A stretch of 64,000 nt of DNA from Pampus argenteus. Taxonomy: Eukaryota > Chordata > Actinopteri > Scombriformes > Stromateidae. Under the pieces are notes generated by a model that saw only the letters and a list, made by a program, of their open reading frames with translations, was not told where the DNA came from and ran no database searches. Of this stretch, positions 38,701-59,919 are shown in pieces. The stretch lies in the NCBI GenBank assembly GCA_036937835.1, contig CM072864.1, positions 2,825,001-2,889,000 on the forward strand, given 5' to 3'. Position 1 is the first letter of the stretch; every line of letters begins with the position of its first letter. The translations under genes and the position numbers were made by a program.

Positions 38701-41443
38701 GTTGCTCATAGATTGGATAGACATTGTCTGTAGGTGGTGGGCGGGTTGTAAAGGTAAAGTAAAGGTTGAAGTCGTGATATTAGGTAGCTGTAGGTGACGT
38801 CTTCCTCTCTTGGTCCCATGAGGAACAGATGGGCTTTTATCCCTTTTTTATATGTAACATATACTAATCTGAATGTGACACTACAGTCTGTTTCAGCCTT
38901 TTTAAATGCACATTTTTCTAAACGAAACAGGCCAGCCAAGATACTGCGACGTTGCCAGTGGCCATCGGGGGAAAGAGATAGTAAATACCTCATGTTAAAG
39001 CAATAAGAAAAGCAGTGAGATACAGTGCAGTGTGTCAGTCATCTGTGAAGTCTCTGGCGGAGCAGAGGGCAGCCGCACACGCAGAACCCATGAATCCCTC
39101 CCTCCGCTGAGTATCCTGAGGGAAGCCCCACTCAGGCTCTGATCTGTTGAGTGGCAGCGCTTTTAGATTGCCGGTGATGCTGAATTTGCTGATCGTCGGG
39201 GAAAAATGGAAAAATGCAGCATGTGTGTTGATTTAATGGGATCCCTCGGGGCAGGTCTGTGCTTCATGCTTTACCCCTTTTATGAGCCTTGGGTGTGTGA
39301 GGGTATCACTACACAGCCAGCAGCAAATTTTTATTTATTTATTATTTATTTGGGTGTATTCAGGTCTAGGTTTGTTGTCTATATTCGTCTGAGGTATGAA
39401 TCCAGACTGGCCTATTAGGGGAGTTTTCGCTGCTAATCGGCACTTATCAGATCCTGGATTATGTGATTAAGGAGGTGTGATGGGAAAATTGATTGGGAGG
39501 CCACCTTGACAGATATTTACATGGGAATTCACACTAAGCTGTTTAACTAAGGGATGCCTGTAGGGGTTGCTCTCTGGTTGTATAGAGCTTTACGGTTGAG
39601 CTTTCAGGTGTTATTCTGCCTGGCTGGATTATAAATTTACAATCTAACTGTGTTTTGTTACTGCTAAGAAACATTGTAATGCAGCTTTTTTTCTGGACGT
39701 TTCAAACATATGCATACAAGGCCTAGCTGTCTAAATTAAGTCTAATCAGTTTAATGAATTCTAATGTTCTCTTTTTATTACAATATTCACTTATGTTATA
39801 CTAAAAAACACAACTCAGACTGCTGAAACCTCATATCAGCCTCAGATAAACATTGGGATTTTACATTAAAAGTGCATTATTACAGCAAGCAAAACCTCTT
39901 ACAGTGTTTATATTGTTTATAGTGACTGTTGTTTCAAGACAGACTTGACAGAAAATTACGGACCTTTCCTTTAATGTGTAAACAGACAAACACGCGCAGA
40001 AACAAAAGGGTTTATATATTTTTTCAGATTGAGTTTATGCCATATTTATCAGGATACACATCAACGTGACTTTTTAACGTATCACACAGATCAGATTGTT
40101 CCGCTCGAGATCATTCGCTCAGTGAACGTTCCTCTTTTTCTCTCCATGGTGATGTTTGCCAACTAACAGAGTGGAAAAGCGCCTGTAGCCCAGCCAATGG
40201 CTGCAGGCCCCTGCACCTGCCACGGCTGACCGTAAAGCCCCAGAGTTGGGCTTTAAGCCCTGGCCTCAACCCCAGCAGACCCTCCAGCTTGAATTTTTTA
40301 TTTCCGTCTTCTCTTTTTTTTTTTGCACTGATGGCAGACAGCAGTTTGTGCTCTTACAGTAGTTTGAGTAAATGTGTGAAGTTCAGTGTATTCATGAACA
40401 TGAGTGTTAACAGGGAATCAAATATGGCTTAACTTTACATAAATATAAATATAAAGAATTCAAAGGGGTTAAATTGAGTATTAGTGGCCACAATTTTCAG
40501 TGCATCGAAGCAAAAAAAATGTAAAAGCTTCAGTTTTAATAACGATTTAAAACCTCACATTATTGCAACCAACAACCCAGATGATGTTTTGTAGCGCGAC
40601 TTAATATTTTTATCGTGTTGTTCAGATGAAAGTTAGTGTGTGTGAAAATCTCTCTTTCATATATCCATAGATATACTTCACTTTCACCATCACAGGAAGT
40701 TCCTCCTTAACCAGGAAGTCTATCGAACCAGAAAAGTTGCTATGCATTAGCGTTGTTGTCTACAATGATTGCATTAATAATCATCCTGCATCCTGCACAT
40801 ATCTATCTCACATACATATTCTCAATATGAAATTAGTATACTGTATCCGAAATAAAAAAAATGCAAAAATCTGAAGGAGAAAATATGTAAATGAGAGAAA
40901 ATAAATGTACGTTAATGAAACAGAATGCCAGAACAGCCTCTCGTATACATACAGTACATATATATACGTACATACTGTAACTAGCAGTTTATCAGGAAGC
41001 AGCCAGCAGTGTTGCCGTCAGATTCATCATTTGCCGAGCATCTAATCACTAGATTTACCCAGAGTTATTAAATTAAAACACCTCTCCATGTCTAAATTAA
41101 TTATCAAAGCGCCAGCGTATACGTATCTGCACCATCACTTAATTGAAATTAGCGTTGAAGGTCAATTTCACCAAGGCAGATTTAATAACATGACATTTAG
41201 TTGTAATTAATAACTTTGTGTACTTGCGTGGCATTTCACATTGCTTTGTGCAGGCAGCCAATGCAGCGGACCTTTATTGAGCAGCACCGTTTTTTTATTT
41301 TTTTAATATTTTGCATTTGTACAAGTATTTAATAATGAAATTATGCATGTGAAATCCCTGCTGAAAAGACTTGTCTTATCATTTAATGGAAATTAGTTCG
41401 TAGCTTCATAAAGACCATCTTCATTTCATTTTTGAATTCAATT

Positions 41444-41446
<3 letters not shown>

Positions 41447-41475
<29 letters not shown>
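41447..41475. repeat. (AT)n microsatellite
   Basis: About 14 AT units next to the candidate conserved element. Confidence 0.9.
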
Positions 41476-41478
<3 letters not shown>

Positions 41479-43587
41479 AGTATTGTGTTTCCAGAGAAAA
41501 CTGGAGGGACAAATGGAAATTAATATCCGTTCATATATGAATCTTTGCATACAGACAAAAGACTAACTTGTCTTTTTTTAATATTAAATAAAAGTTTTGA
41601 ACTTATACTTCATGTTTGTATTCCAGACCGTCATGGAGCCGTTCTTCTGCAGATTATGTGCTGAAATCAATAAATAAATACATAACACTGCAGGTATTTC
41701 ACCTTGTTTTAAACACAGTGTCTCCATATTTTTTGCTTAATTGCCATTTTCTCCTGTCTGTGTTTTACATACCGTAAAGATCAATTGCTGCTCTTCTGCT
41801 GAGCCAGTAGAAATACAATAGTTTGTTGGCTGAGGTCAAACTTAAGGTCATCACTTTGGGCATTCAAGTGTAACGTTACAAGCGCTTGAATCTAATCAAA
41901 TCTGAAGTTTCACTGAGGTGGAACAACAGGATGCTGAAACATGGGATTGGAAGCCAATAGTGGCATCCTGGTTGTGTGGTTGAAAGTGTACATTCATCTC
42001 TTTTGCCGTTCATTCATTCATTGAAAACATCAGGAACTATATCTTATATTTAACCAAATCTAATCTTACAGTATAGGAAAAAAATATATAAATAGTTCAC
42101 AACTTTGAAAACCTCAATATTCAGTTATTTTATGCAATTATGTCATATTTTATTCAGCCTTTTTAGGTGTAGCTTTATTTTATTGCACATAAAAGTGACA
42201 TGACATGATATAAACATATAAAAAAAACATTTTTTATCCACTACTGATAGATTTATGAATACTTTATGTCCATACATCATAAAAAAGCTTCAACAACAAA
42301 GTATCTGACACACTTTCTTATTTAATTGTCAGAATATAAGATGCACATTTCTGCAATTTAAAGAAATTATACAACATATCTCATTATGACAGACTGGCAC
42401 ATTTCATATGTTTTATGGGATTTGAGTTTAACGTCCAAAAATAAATTAAAACTAATAAATACTTACATTTATTATAACAATATGAAACAATTTCTTTTTC
42501 TGATCCATTTTTCAACCTCTTTCAGTGTAACAGTGAAGTGAAGACTGTAGTTTTAAGGTCTTATAACACAACGTTACCTGATTTTGTCATGTATGTGATA
42601 GACTGTACAGCAATGCTAATGGGCTAATGAGCTAATGGCTAACATGTACAGCTGAGGCTGATGCTATTGTCCTTAGTTTGGCAGATGATCATAATATTGG
42701 ACAATACACCATGTCAAAATAATCAGGGGATCACCAATACAATTAAAAACAGTTTTAATATGAACTATTTATATATCTAGTAGAATTCATCCTGTAAGAA
42801 CCATGAATGTCTAGTAAAAACTAGATAAATAAGTAAAAACTTTGATTTGCTGGTTCATCCTCTGGGGACCAATAATCACTGTACAATTTCACAACAATAT
42901 ATTAGTTTTTGAGATATTTTAGTCTGAATCAAAGCAGCAGCAGCATCATTTGTTGTTGATGTTCAAGTGTAGAAAAGCCTTTTAATACCCGTCATAGTCG
43001 TTATGACTGCTGTCTGTCATCAGCAGGAAGTTGAATGATGTTATTATAAAACCACAGAGTCTGTAGATGGACCACAATCACTCCCCAACCTTAACCATCC
43101 TTATTATTTAAAACCAAACCACGATCTTTCTCTGAACCAAGTCTGTGTTGAAACATAAGCAGACTTTCAGAAAATAAATGGTTTTTGAAGTCACAGACAA
43201 ATGATGTCAGCCAGTCTATAGAGATGTCAACATCCCTAAAATCAAGCTGCCAGGTTAATATTCAGACAATTACAACATTCTTATACGAACCCCATATACA
43301 GTACTACACATTATATCCAACTCATCATCTGCCAGCTTGTTTCAGCATGCTGTATCAGCATCCTAACGCCTGTGCAGAACCAACTTTAGATGTTTTAAAT
43401 TAAGTGCATTTTTTTAGCTGTTGCAGATATTGAAAATAACTATTAAGTAAAGCCACAAAGGATAGGTCAGTATTAAAGTTAACAGGATGTGTTGTTAACA
43501 GAAATGAGGATCCTTTCTCTATCTGCCGACTTCCTGTCGGATCTGATTGGATGGTACACATTGCAAAATACACAAAGGCTGGTTTTC

Positions 43588-43590
<3 letters not shown>

Positions 43591-43647
<57 letters not shown>
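43591..43647. repeat. Long (TA)n microsatellite
   Basis: About 28 uninterrupted TA units, self-complementary and likely to extrude or vary in length. Confidence 0.95.
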
Positions 43648-43649
<2 letters not shown>

Positions 43650-43969
43650 TATAATGATACAAATACAGTATATAATATAATGATACAAATATCCCCCAAA
43701 GAATTAAACCTTTGATGAATAATAATAATAATGAATGAATAAAATAACATGATTATGGCCTTTTAAAATCATGCTTGACATCATAAATTTAAACCAGGCC
43801 AATCACTCTACTTCTATAGTCTTTTATCAAGCAGTAGAAATAATGAAATGGGCCCATGCCTTGTGACTTTAACCCCCCTACAACAACCCACCCACTCACC
43901 ACCTTTTTACCACTGAAGTACTGTGGTAGTAACAAAGAGAATAGCTGGAAGAAATATTAAATAAATGCA

Positions 43970-44428
43970 TTTATTTATCTACTACAATTAGAAAAACACA
44001 GAGCTGTATGCAAAAAGCATTATACCTGAACACACACACACACAACCTAATATTGAATAATCAAGACGCCGCCCATTCACAACAGCGGCTCCACAGATGT
44101 GTCCAAGTCTATTCTTCACTGTTTTTGTCGAAGGTGACAGCTTGAGCTTTACAGCCCGATGTTAAAATGGAGAAGTGCATGGAGGATATTTTCGCTGTTG
44201 GCCTTTTTGCCCTCATGAAGAATTTATGTCCCCACAGGGATCAGTATCTATCAATGATAGATATTTCATCTGGTTTCTCCGTGAGTAACCTTTTTGATAA
44301 TCTGGGGCAGGAGCAATGAAAGGATAAATGATAAACCATTCTTTCTTTTTTTTTTTTTTTACAATGTGAGATTGCATCTTTATGCTTCTTGGACTGTTTT
44401 TCATTCATTGATGGTGACATTTTTTTTT
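43970..44428 (-). other. CHRNA4 3' untranslated region (extent inferred)
   Basis: Downstream of the CHRNA4 TAA on the minus strand. The reverse complement of 43970-43975 is AATAAA, the nearest good polyadenylation signal I see. The downstream GT-rich element is weak, so the end is uncertain. Confidence 0.35.
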
Positions 44429-51538
<7,110 letters not shown>

Positions 51539-51864
51539 AGCGCCTCCACTAGTATCCAACCTCCAACTCTACCAGTGAACTCCCTCCAACAGACCAGCCG
51601 GACTTCAGTGCAGGAATTCAAGTCATTCCCAAATTTTGGGAATACTGTCTTGAAACTGCAACTCTTCAAAAAAGTTCAGATCAGAGGTAAAAACAGCCAG
51701 ATGGAGAGGTCATGGTGGCCTGGTGTTGTTCCTGGATCCATCTCTTCAGTCGCTCTGCTGTCCTGTCAGGACGAAGAACCACAGACCTGTAGTTTAGTTT
51801 CCCTGATCCAACACTTGAAAGTCCCTCCTCGCTCCACTGGAATCCTTCATCCAAGTGTGGCTTA

Positions 51865-52075
51865 TCCTTCTCTTCTCCACCCTCCCTGTGTATATTACAC
51901 CCTCCCTCGCCTCTCGTCTCTCCGCCTCCTCACCTCATCTCCCTCTTTCTCTCTCTCTCTCTAACACACACACCTCATTTCTCTCTTTGGATTCTCTCTT
52001 TCCCTCCTACTTATTTTTCTTTTCTCTCTGCTCCAGTTTTCCGCTTGTCTCTCCTTCACTTTTTTTTTTTTCATG
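51865..52075. repeat. Polypyrimidine tract upstream of CHRNA4
   Basis: About 200 bp almost entirely C and T on the plus strand, including (CT)n at about 51947-51962. It reads as a GA-rich tract on the CHRNA4 sense strand, 330-540 bp upstream of the start codon. Confidence 0.8.
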
Positions 52076-52209
52076 AAAAACTGAACTTTTTTTTTTTGCC
52101 AGTCTGTGTGTATGTGAGGGAAAAAGAGGACGCATGTGTGAAGAATTTCTTACCAGTATACATGAGGAGTGCTGTGTGTGTTTTACCGTACTTGAATGTG
52201 AGCCGTGTC

Positions 52210-52212
<3 letters not shown>

Positions 52213-52242
<30 letters not shown>
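52213..52242. repeat. (GT)n microsatellite
   Basis: About 15 GT units. Confidence 0.9.
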
Positions 52243-52246
<4 letters not shown>

Positions 52247-53514
52247 GCCTGTCAAAGTCCAGCGTGGTGGAAGTGCCAGTGAGTCATAGGACCTCTGGAT
52301 ACTCTTCAATCGCCTCTCAGCCCTGTTTCCCAGGAGCATATCATCCCTCCCCTGCATCCCTCTCCCTTCCTGTCTCTTTTAAACATGACCATGACCCTCA
52401 CCTGCTGTCAAATCTTTTTTCACGAATGTTTGCACATACTCAGACGTTTCTCTTTCTCTGCAACGTCTCTGCACTTTGCTGCCAGCCTCCTTTAGAGCTT
52501 TTATACTTCAGGAGAGCTTAGTGCCGAGGCTGATCATCTATTGAGACAGTTGAATTTTCTCGAGTTGTGTTTACAGTTGTTGAACATCTTACTTTATACT
52601 TCACTTTTTTTTCCCAGCATTGCCAGCTTGTCAGGTTTTGATTACAGAAAATAAAAAAGAGAGAATAAACAGAGACCTTGACGTAAGTGTCATGTTTACT
52701 TGAGAATTGCTAAGTTCTTGACTTTCCGACACGTCTTTCTGAATGTGTTATGTGATAGAGTGCAACTAAAGACGTCCAGATGGAGATATATTTTGCTTTT
52801 CTTTGTCAGATATGCTTCTTTTCAATACACTGAGCCCACAGAGAAAAAGCCTCCGCAGTGTACACATCGATTTTTCTTCTAATGAAAGACACGGCTCTCT
52901 TGATCCGCCGATGACTAATAGTGACTTGACAGATGAAGAGATTCCTCTCACCAGCGTGCCAACAGCACAGCACAGATGTACGCGCTTACCATCAGAGATT
53001 TGATAGCTGATTATTTAGTTGGATTACTGACAGGACTCCAGTAGGAATCTGTAAGTGGGACAACATAGCAGTAGGAGGCCACAGTAAGAGGAAATTTCAC
53101 TTTCAATAAAGGGCAGGGTGCACCAATGGGCCAATTACAGCCTGATGCATGACACATACATTAGTTTAACTCACGCCCACATATAGACACATAATCTCCC
53201 TCTGTGGCCTTCTCAGATGATGAAGCTGGCTGTCTTTGTGTTCTTGTGGTAGAGAAGTATAAGGGATGGCCATATTCACCTCTTGCAGGAGCATCCTTAA
53301 TAATTCAGCCTGTCCTGATATTTGAAAGGCTTTAGTGATCCCCAAGCAGGCACTGTGACCTCTGCCTCATGGTCACAACCCAAACACACTTAATACTTGA
53401 TACTTTATGGACACTGGCTGCTATTTAAATGCTTTGTTACAGAAAGTTATCAAGTTTTAATACCAGAGTTGGACAATCAGGCACTAAAAAAAAAAAAAGG
53501 CAGTTTCCTGACGA

Positions 53515-53880
53515 AATGGATTAAGGTTGAATTTGGTTCAGGTATCGTTGGTGCACAGAGGATGGCTGCTAAGGACTTTGGTGATCAGCAGGTCAGACGT
53601 GTTCACTTCTCCTGGGAAATATCTCGACATTTTTGTGATGGATTGGCACAAAATTGGCTTTTCCTCTAGCGTTACCATGACGCTCATTTTTATGGTTTTA
53701 AGTCCAATGTGTTGACTAATTGGATGGATTGTCATGTCATTTGGAGCCATGATGTCCCACTCAGGATGAACTGCCTTAACTTTGACAACTTTCCTTGAAC
53801 TTTTCTTCAAACACCGTCCATCATTTGGTCAACTTCTCATTTGTCCAATAGTTCATGACTAAATACTTGCATTAGTATGT
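53515..53880 (+). repeat. Dispersed fish repeat, long copy
   Basis: Sequence such as GGACTTTGGTGATC, GGATGGATTGTCATGTCATT, CACTCAGGATGAACTGCCTT and CATTTGTCCAATAGTTCATG matches, from memory, an abundant percomorph interspersed repeat. It has internal self-similarity: a 'ggatggattg ... aggatgaa ... actttg' pattern used twice. Open frames over it on both strands are repeat artefacts. Confidence 0.65.
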
Positions 53881-56800
53881 CTCATAACCCTTTCATTTTG
53901 TGACCTTTGAAATTTGCTGTAAACTTCAGTTTTATTTTCTGAATCGAGTCACTGACGACTTCAGATTTGACTCGCCAATTCAACAAAAGACTCTTGAACT
54001 CCACTTTGACTCAAAATACCAAAAACTCTAATTAAGTTTTAGCATTTGGGCTTGAAATGAGTCAATAACCAGATCGATAATCCTGAAAATGTGCTTCTGC
54101 TTGTCATTCTCTCTTTGCACTGGGGAGAATATGCAGGACAGAGACGTGAACGAAACACAATGTACCCACACAACAAGTACTATACTTTGGAATATAATGC
54201 TGGCATCGTGTGTGGTGTTGACTTGGTACTTCATTACCAAGACTTGACACCTGCTTCGGATGTTATCGGCCTATTAAATGGCCATTATCAGTTATCATGA
54301 GCACCGTAGATTTGAGGTAAACTGGCCCGTATTCGACTTCCTAACAGCCTCAGTTGTCCGTTATCATCAAAACGCGTAATAGCGACGTTGGTTTGTGTCC
54401 ACGTCACATGACTGTCAAGTTCCTGTCTGCAAAAACAAACAAAACGGCTGTTAATTACTGTTAATTATGGTTTTGATACCAACCGTTTGAACACCGTATC
54501 CTCGTATGAGACACTGAGACAGTTGTTACTGTTAACGAGGAGCAACTAACAAGCCGCCGCCCACCGTGCTGCATGGTTTTAAAGCATTTTTTACACCACT
54601 CTATGATCATTATCCAGGCTTGATGTCCCACACCAACATACCACGTGTAGCCCTGTTAGCAGGGATACATACATGCATATGACAAGAACAATAGTGGGAG
54701 GGTGAATATAGATTTCATGTTAATAAGACCACTGTCAGTAGCCACAGGGGGGGGGGATTGAATCATACATAAGAATAGTAGAATTATTGATGGGCTCCCA
54801 ATGACGCATCTGTAGTATTGATCGGACCACAGAGTGTGTTTCTACTGAAGCCAGCCCTTTGTGAGGATGACTCCCTGCAGCAGCCCCAGGATCTGAGATC
54901 ACTGGGTCAGCTAACGCTCAGCACAGCATGTTTTTTGCTTTAGTGATTCACACAGCTGTCTTTGTTACACTCACACTGACAGGTATCCACCTTCAAACCC
55001 ACACAGACACAGGGATTCAAACCATGCATGTATAAACACCCTGCCTACCAGAGGCTCCCTAGATCACCCGTCAATCATGGCTAGCTGCTTCTTTTAAAAG
55101 AGACAAAAAAAACCCGCTGCACGTTTCCTGGATTATCAGGAAGTTTCACATCGATTGTAGGAATATGAATGAAAGGGCAGATCTTTCAGCCTTAGAGGTA
55201 ATAATAAGTTTATTTTTGTAAAGTTTCGATTTAGATGCAACAAGCACCCCGATGCAGTGGATAAAATTTGAAGCCATCATGAATGCAAAGGCAAATGTTG
55301 ACATAGCCTGATGCCAACCGTGAACCCACCTGCAACAGCCCAGGGGTGAGCTGAGATGGCCAGGGAACAGGTACTCACAAAGCTGGGGCACCTGCGGCGT
55401 CTGCAGGGTAAATGCCATCTGTTAGTTACATAACATGCACGCAACCAATCACAAAATACTGCTGCACCACATAGACGTCTTGAAGGATCTTTTTTTCCTT
55501 TCTTTTAAAGAAAGTGATGATAATTTTAAGGGTGGGTTCACAGTTGTTTTTTTTTCCAAGTATATCCTAAAACAACAGTCTGGTGCCCAAACAAATATTG
55601 ATTCCTCCTGTTCATATTGGCCATTAAGCGATTCCTTCCTAATGTAATTTCAATCTACAGCCCTCCATCTGAGCAAAAAATGTATTTCAAAGTTTGCTTG
55701 AAGCTAACACGAGGCGCCGGCCATCCAAATGAGTCAAATCAAGTCAATATCGTTCAAATTTAGTCTCTATTTAGTGCCAGATTTCCTCTTTCTGTTACAA
55801 ACCTTCCACTGTGGCTGAATAGGAAAACACTGTCCGCCAAGACACAAAGATAGATTTTACTTTGACTACAAAGACTGTAACCGTGGAAAGATTTCTACTT
55901 TATTTGACTAACTTTGCATGTCTGAAGTCTCATATTATCTTCATATAAACTTTTAAATACATTTTCTCTGTCTTAAAGTTGATGTTTTAAGACAAACTTC
56001 TGATGTCAGATGCAAATAACAAGAATGCCAAGAATGCTTCAGAAAAGCGGATTAAACCCCGATCAGTCAGATACAACGCTGCATTCTGGCAGTCTGTGGC
56101 TGTTTGAGATCAATATTTTGATTACAGTGAAAATCAATAGGCACAAACATCATTAAACTAAATGATGTTATGTCTGGAAACAACATAGTAGTTTATGCCT
56201 TTATGTGTTTCTTCCCAATGACCGTCTATAGATTAATTTTAATCATGATGTTACAGGTGCATTAGAATTACATTATAAAGGTGTTCAGTGGTGTCGCGAG
56301 TTAGTAAAAAGTAATGACAGATATAATAGAATACTTTATCAATATCACAATCAATATGTTGTGTTCCCATACATTAGAGAAGAAGACATGTTTTCATATA
56401 GGATTTGAGAATTAAACATTAATATTTGTTCCTCATTCGTTGTTTGAATAGAAAAAAAACTGGAAGTTACTTTTTAAATTTCTTTTTTAACATGATCTTT
56501 TTTCCCCACATAATAACAACTGTGCCTTTTGTGAAACTCAATTAAAACATAATTTATAAGAATCATACGACACTGACGTTGACCAAGACTGAGGAGACAC
56601 CTTGTACAGTATGATTATAATATTTAAATGATGCAATGCAGAGAAAAGTTCATTTTCTCTGATCCCTGCAACAGTCTCCTCTTTTTGACAACTTAGATGC
56701 ATGCATGCATGTTTCTCTGCTTTCATTGCATTGTTTCACAAATCTACTGAACTGAATTAAATCATGTCACATATATATCCAGCTCTGGTTTTATTTTTGC

Positions 56801-59800
56801 TTTCAGTCTGTTTTAGGGTAACTGACCCCTCCAACCCTCATCGTCACTGACCAGGACAGACATGGACATACAGCTCTAGTTAAAATAGATAAATGTTTTC
56901 TAGAGTAGACGACAGCACACTCTCACTGACCTGGGATCACATACATAAAACTCTGTGTAGATTCACATTGTCCCCATTATTTACACTGAAAGCACATTAA
57001 GAGCCATTATGAACAGGAGGAATGACTACAATAAGAAAATTATTATTTTTATTTTATTATTATTATTATTTACATATTGATACGTGTTCCTGCTTCCACC
57101 AATCTTTAGACTTTAGTCTTTAGGCACAGAAGAAGTTCAATTTCTCCTATTATGAATCACATAGAAAATGTCATTAAACACAGTTTCAGTATAGAAGTAC
57201 ATGTACAAAATGTTATTTTATTATTGTCCTCATTTTTCCATCTCCAACTTAATCCAATTTATACCACCCCTGGATCCTTATAGAAAAACCTTCATGTTTA
57301 TGTGTGGGAAATGATGTTTGCCTGTTTTGGGGTTTTTTTGTGCTCATGCATCAGGCCCCTGGTATGAAATATTTCTATAGAGCTCATCTTTAAGCAAGAA
57401 CAGAGTGAATCAGATAGTATGTATACAGTCATAGAGCGCTGTGATGGGAACGAGGCTTTCAGTGTGTCGAGAATATCGATAGAAACCTGGATTAACTCAG
57501 CATCCACCTGAGGTTTAATTAGTTGGTAGACAATGCATATGATAAATTGTAATTATAATATCTATCTATTCATGCCTCACCTACCCCCCCTCTCTCACTT
57601 CCTCTTTGAGCTTTCAGGTATCAGCCTGGTCGTACAGGGAGGATAATCTGTCAAAAACACAATATTGCTTTATATGACACACGTTTGCATCAAAGAGAGT
57701 GTGTGAACGCTTGGGACGCGGCGTAATTACAAATGGGAAATAAGGTGCAACTGTAAGTGTGACACTATTGTTGCATTGGTGCATGTCCATGTGCTTCGGT
57801 AGATTACCACCCACGACAATGTTGTTGGGTTTCTATTTAATTAGCCGTCGATGTTCAGAGGATTTGCTTAGAAATGTCATAGAAGCTCAAATAAAACGTT
57901 CATTAAATGATTTGAGTTAAGTGATGATGTTCAGAAGTTTCTAGGAGCTACTTATTCATGTGTACGTATGCACCTACTTGTGTTTGGTAAAAGAAGAATA
58001 TCTACATAAAACTGAGAAAGAAGGATACTGCGTGAGTTAAGCTTGCATATGTGGAGACAGCTATATGTGTTTCTTTATTGCCTTATAATTGAATAAAAAA
58101 CTAACATTAGCCAACAACATAGCCATAAATCAACTTCAAATGAGCTTCACATGGTAAGTTGCTATGATAAATATTTGCTCCATGCATCATCTCAATGATT
58201 TTTGCTGCAGAATGTGATATATGTGGAGGATAGTGTCGTATGTGCGTGGTGTGAAGTCCCTGGTGTGTCAGCAACATATCAGTAAAAACAGCTGAGGAGG
58301 CTCCTCAGGGGCATAAAATCCCTTTTCTTTTTTTATTAACCTATGTATACAGTAGAAGTATAATTAAAGAGATTTAACAATATCTTGTTTAAAGTATGTT
58401 TATTACAATGGTTAAAATTGAAAAAAAAGTAAAAATTTAAATAAAGTTTGGACCATGCATCGGCTCCATCTGCCGATATTTCCACCAATATTGCATTTTG
58501 CAGTTTCATACCGTTTGAATTCCTGCTATGCAAGATGTTAGAAATCATCAAACAAAGCTACCCAACAGGCACAGACCCAATCTGAAGGTGAGAAAGCAAA
58601 GATGGATTGAGAGGGGCTCAAATTATGATGACGAAGAATAACCTGGAAATATCATTGAAATATGTGTTAATATACAATATTAAGAAAGGCAACATATCCT
58701 TACTTTTTTTGCTATATAGAGAAAAAAAAACAAAAAAAAAACATGCTACTTCCTGCATTTGATCTGAACTTTGCAGCCGAGCATAAATTGGTCCTGCAGG
58801 ATCGTTGCATATGTATGTAATTCATAGGAGACGGGGTGGAATTAATAAGACGTCTTTAAAATGTCAAGTGAATTAGGGGAAGTCTCCAACGCATATTAAG
58901 AGTCATTTGTCTGGAGGTCCACGTGGTGACACTGGGATCCTGATCAGCCTCGGAGTCTCCGGCATGTTGCAGTAGGCTCCCTCATCCATCACGAGTCAAC
59001 TTGACAGCACTGGATGACTTTTATGACTGTTAGCCTCTGACAGAGCCCCTGCCTCATCCGACGGTGTCTCCCAGCATGGCATGCAGACGGTGATCCATCA
59101 ATGACATTATCAGCACAGGTATCACATCGCAGTGCCCTCTCTAGCAGGAGGCTGCTATCAACCCTGCACCTTGTGTGTTGTCATATTAGCAAACAGTTGA
59201 TAACTCTTCCCAAGTTTATGTTAAATAACTTTAAATTGCTGCTTCTGTATGTATGTAGTTGTAATTCAGTGTTTATTGCTTTTTTTTGACACGAAGCATG
59301 ACGAGTAAATCACATTGCCTGGAAACACACAGTCCTGTATTGTGCAGGTATGTAAATACATCTATAAATACATATATCTGTGCTTTTCCTACTGCGATAA
59401 TTCAATATGTTTGCTGTGGAAAAAGCCTCCTGATTAGAAACAAGACGTTCTGTCTGCAAATCAAACTTCAGAAATACATTGAATATGCACCATATTCAAC
59501 TGGAAATAGTGTTGCGTGTTTGTGAATTCGCTGCTGTTCATTTGCGTCGAGCCAACTTTAATGAACTTTAAACAGATGCAGTGCAATCCATTGTATATAA
59601 CACACTCAGCTAATGGTATGGAGGGGGGGGCAATAGTAATAATACACTGTTGGCCCACCACAACTCCACCTCCTGCTCCACTGAAACATAACAAATAATA
59701 ATATTCGGCACTACATTTATTACCAGACATGTAGCTCAAGTAGGTGCCCACCAGCTGAAGCAACAATAAACATAATGGAGGCGATCTCATTTTCTTCTCC

Positions 59801-59900
59801 TCCGTAATAATGGAAGAGGAAAAAAGGCCGTCTGACTGCAGGCAGCAAGGCTCCGTTAGAGATTGACAACGAAGTCATTTGCACTGCTCAGCTTTTTGGG
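53881..59900. other. Gene-free flank
   Basis: No supportable coding exon in 6 kb. AT-rich blocks near 57470-57950 and 58790-58960 carry TAATTA-type motifs and look like possible conserved elements. Short G runs lie at 54747-54756 and 59622-59630. Confidence 0.6.
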
Positions 59901-59919
59901 ATGTCAACAGCCTGAAGGC

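Larger units (their letters stand above)
38701..43969. other. Intergenic region between the convergent ZGPAT and CHRNA4 genes
   Basis: No coding exon is seen in 5.3 kb. It holds (AT)n at 41447-41475 and a long (TA)n at 43591-43647. AT-rich, TAATTA-bearing sequence at 40980-41440 looks like a conserved regulatory element. A GC-richer stretch lies at 40140-40270. Confidence 0.7.
51539..53514. other. CHRNA4 upstream region
   Basis: 5' flank of CHRNA4 (minus strand). It holds a 200-bp pyrimidine-rich tract (51865-52075) and a (GT)n run (52213-52242). No TATA box or coding exon is recognised. The promoter must lie here, but its start site cannot be placed from sequence. Confidence 0.6.

Noticed and set aside
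53397..53810. Open frames on both strands (90 codons each)
   Set aside because: Both lie on a dispersed non-coding fish repeat.
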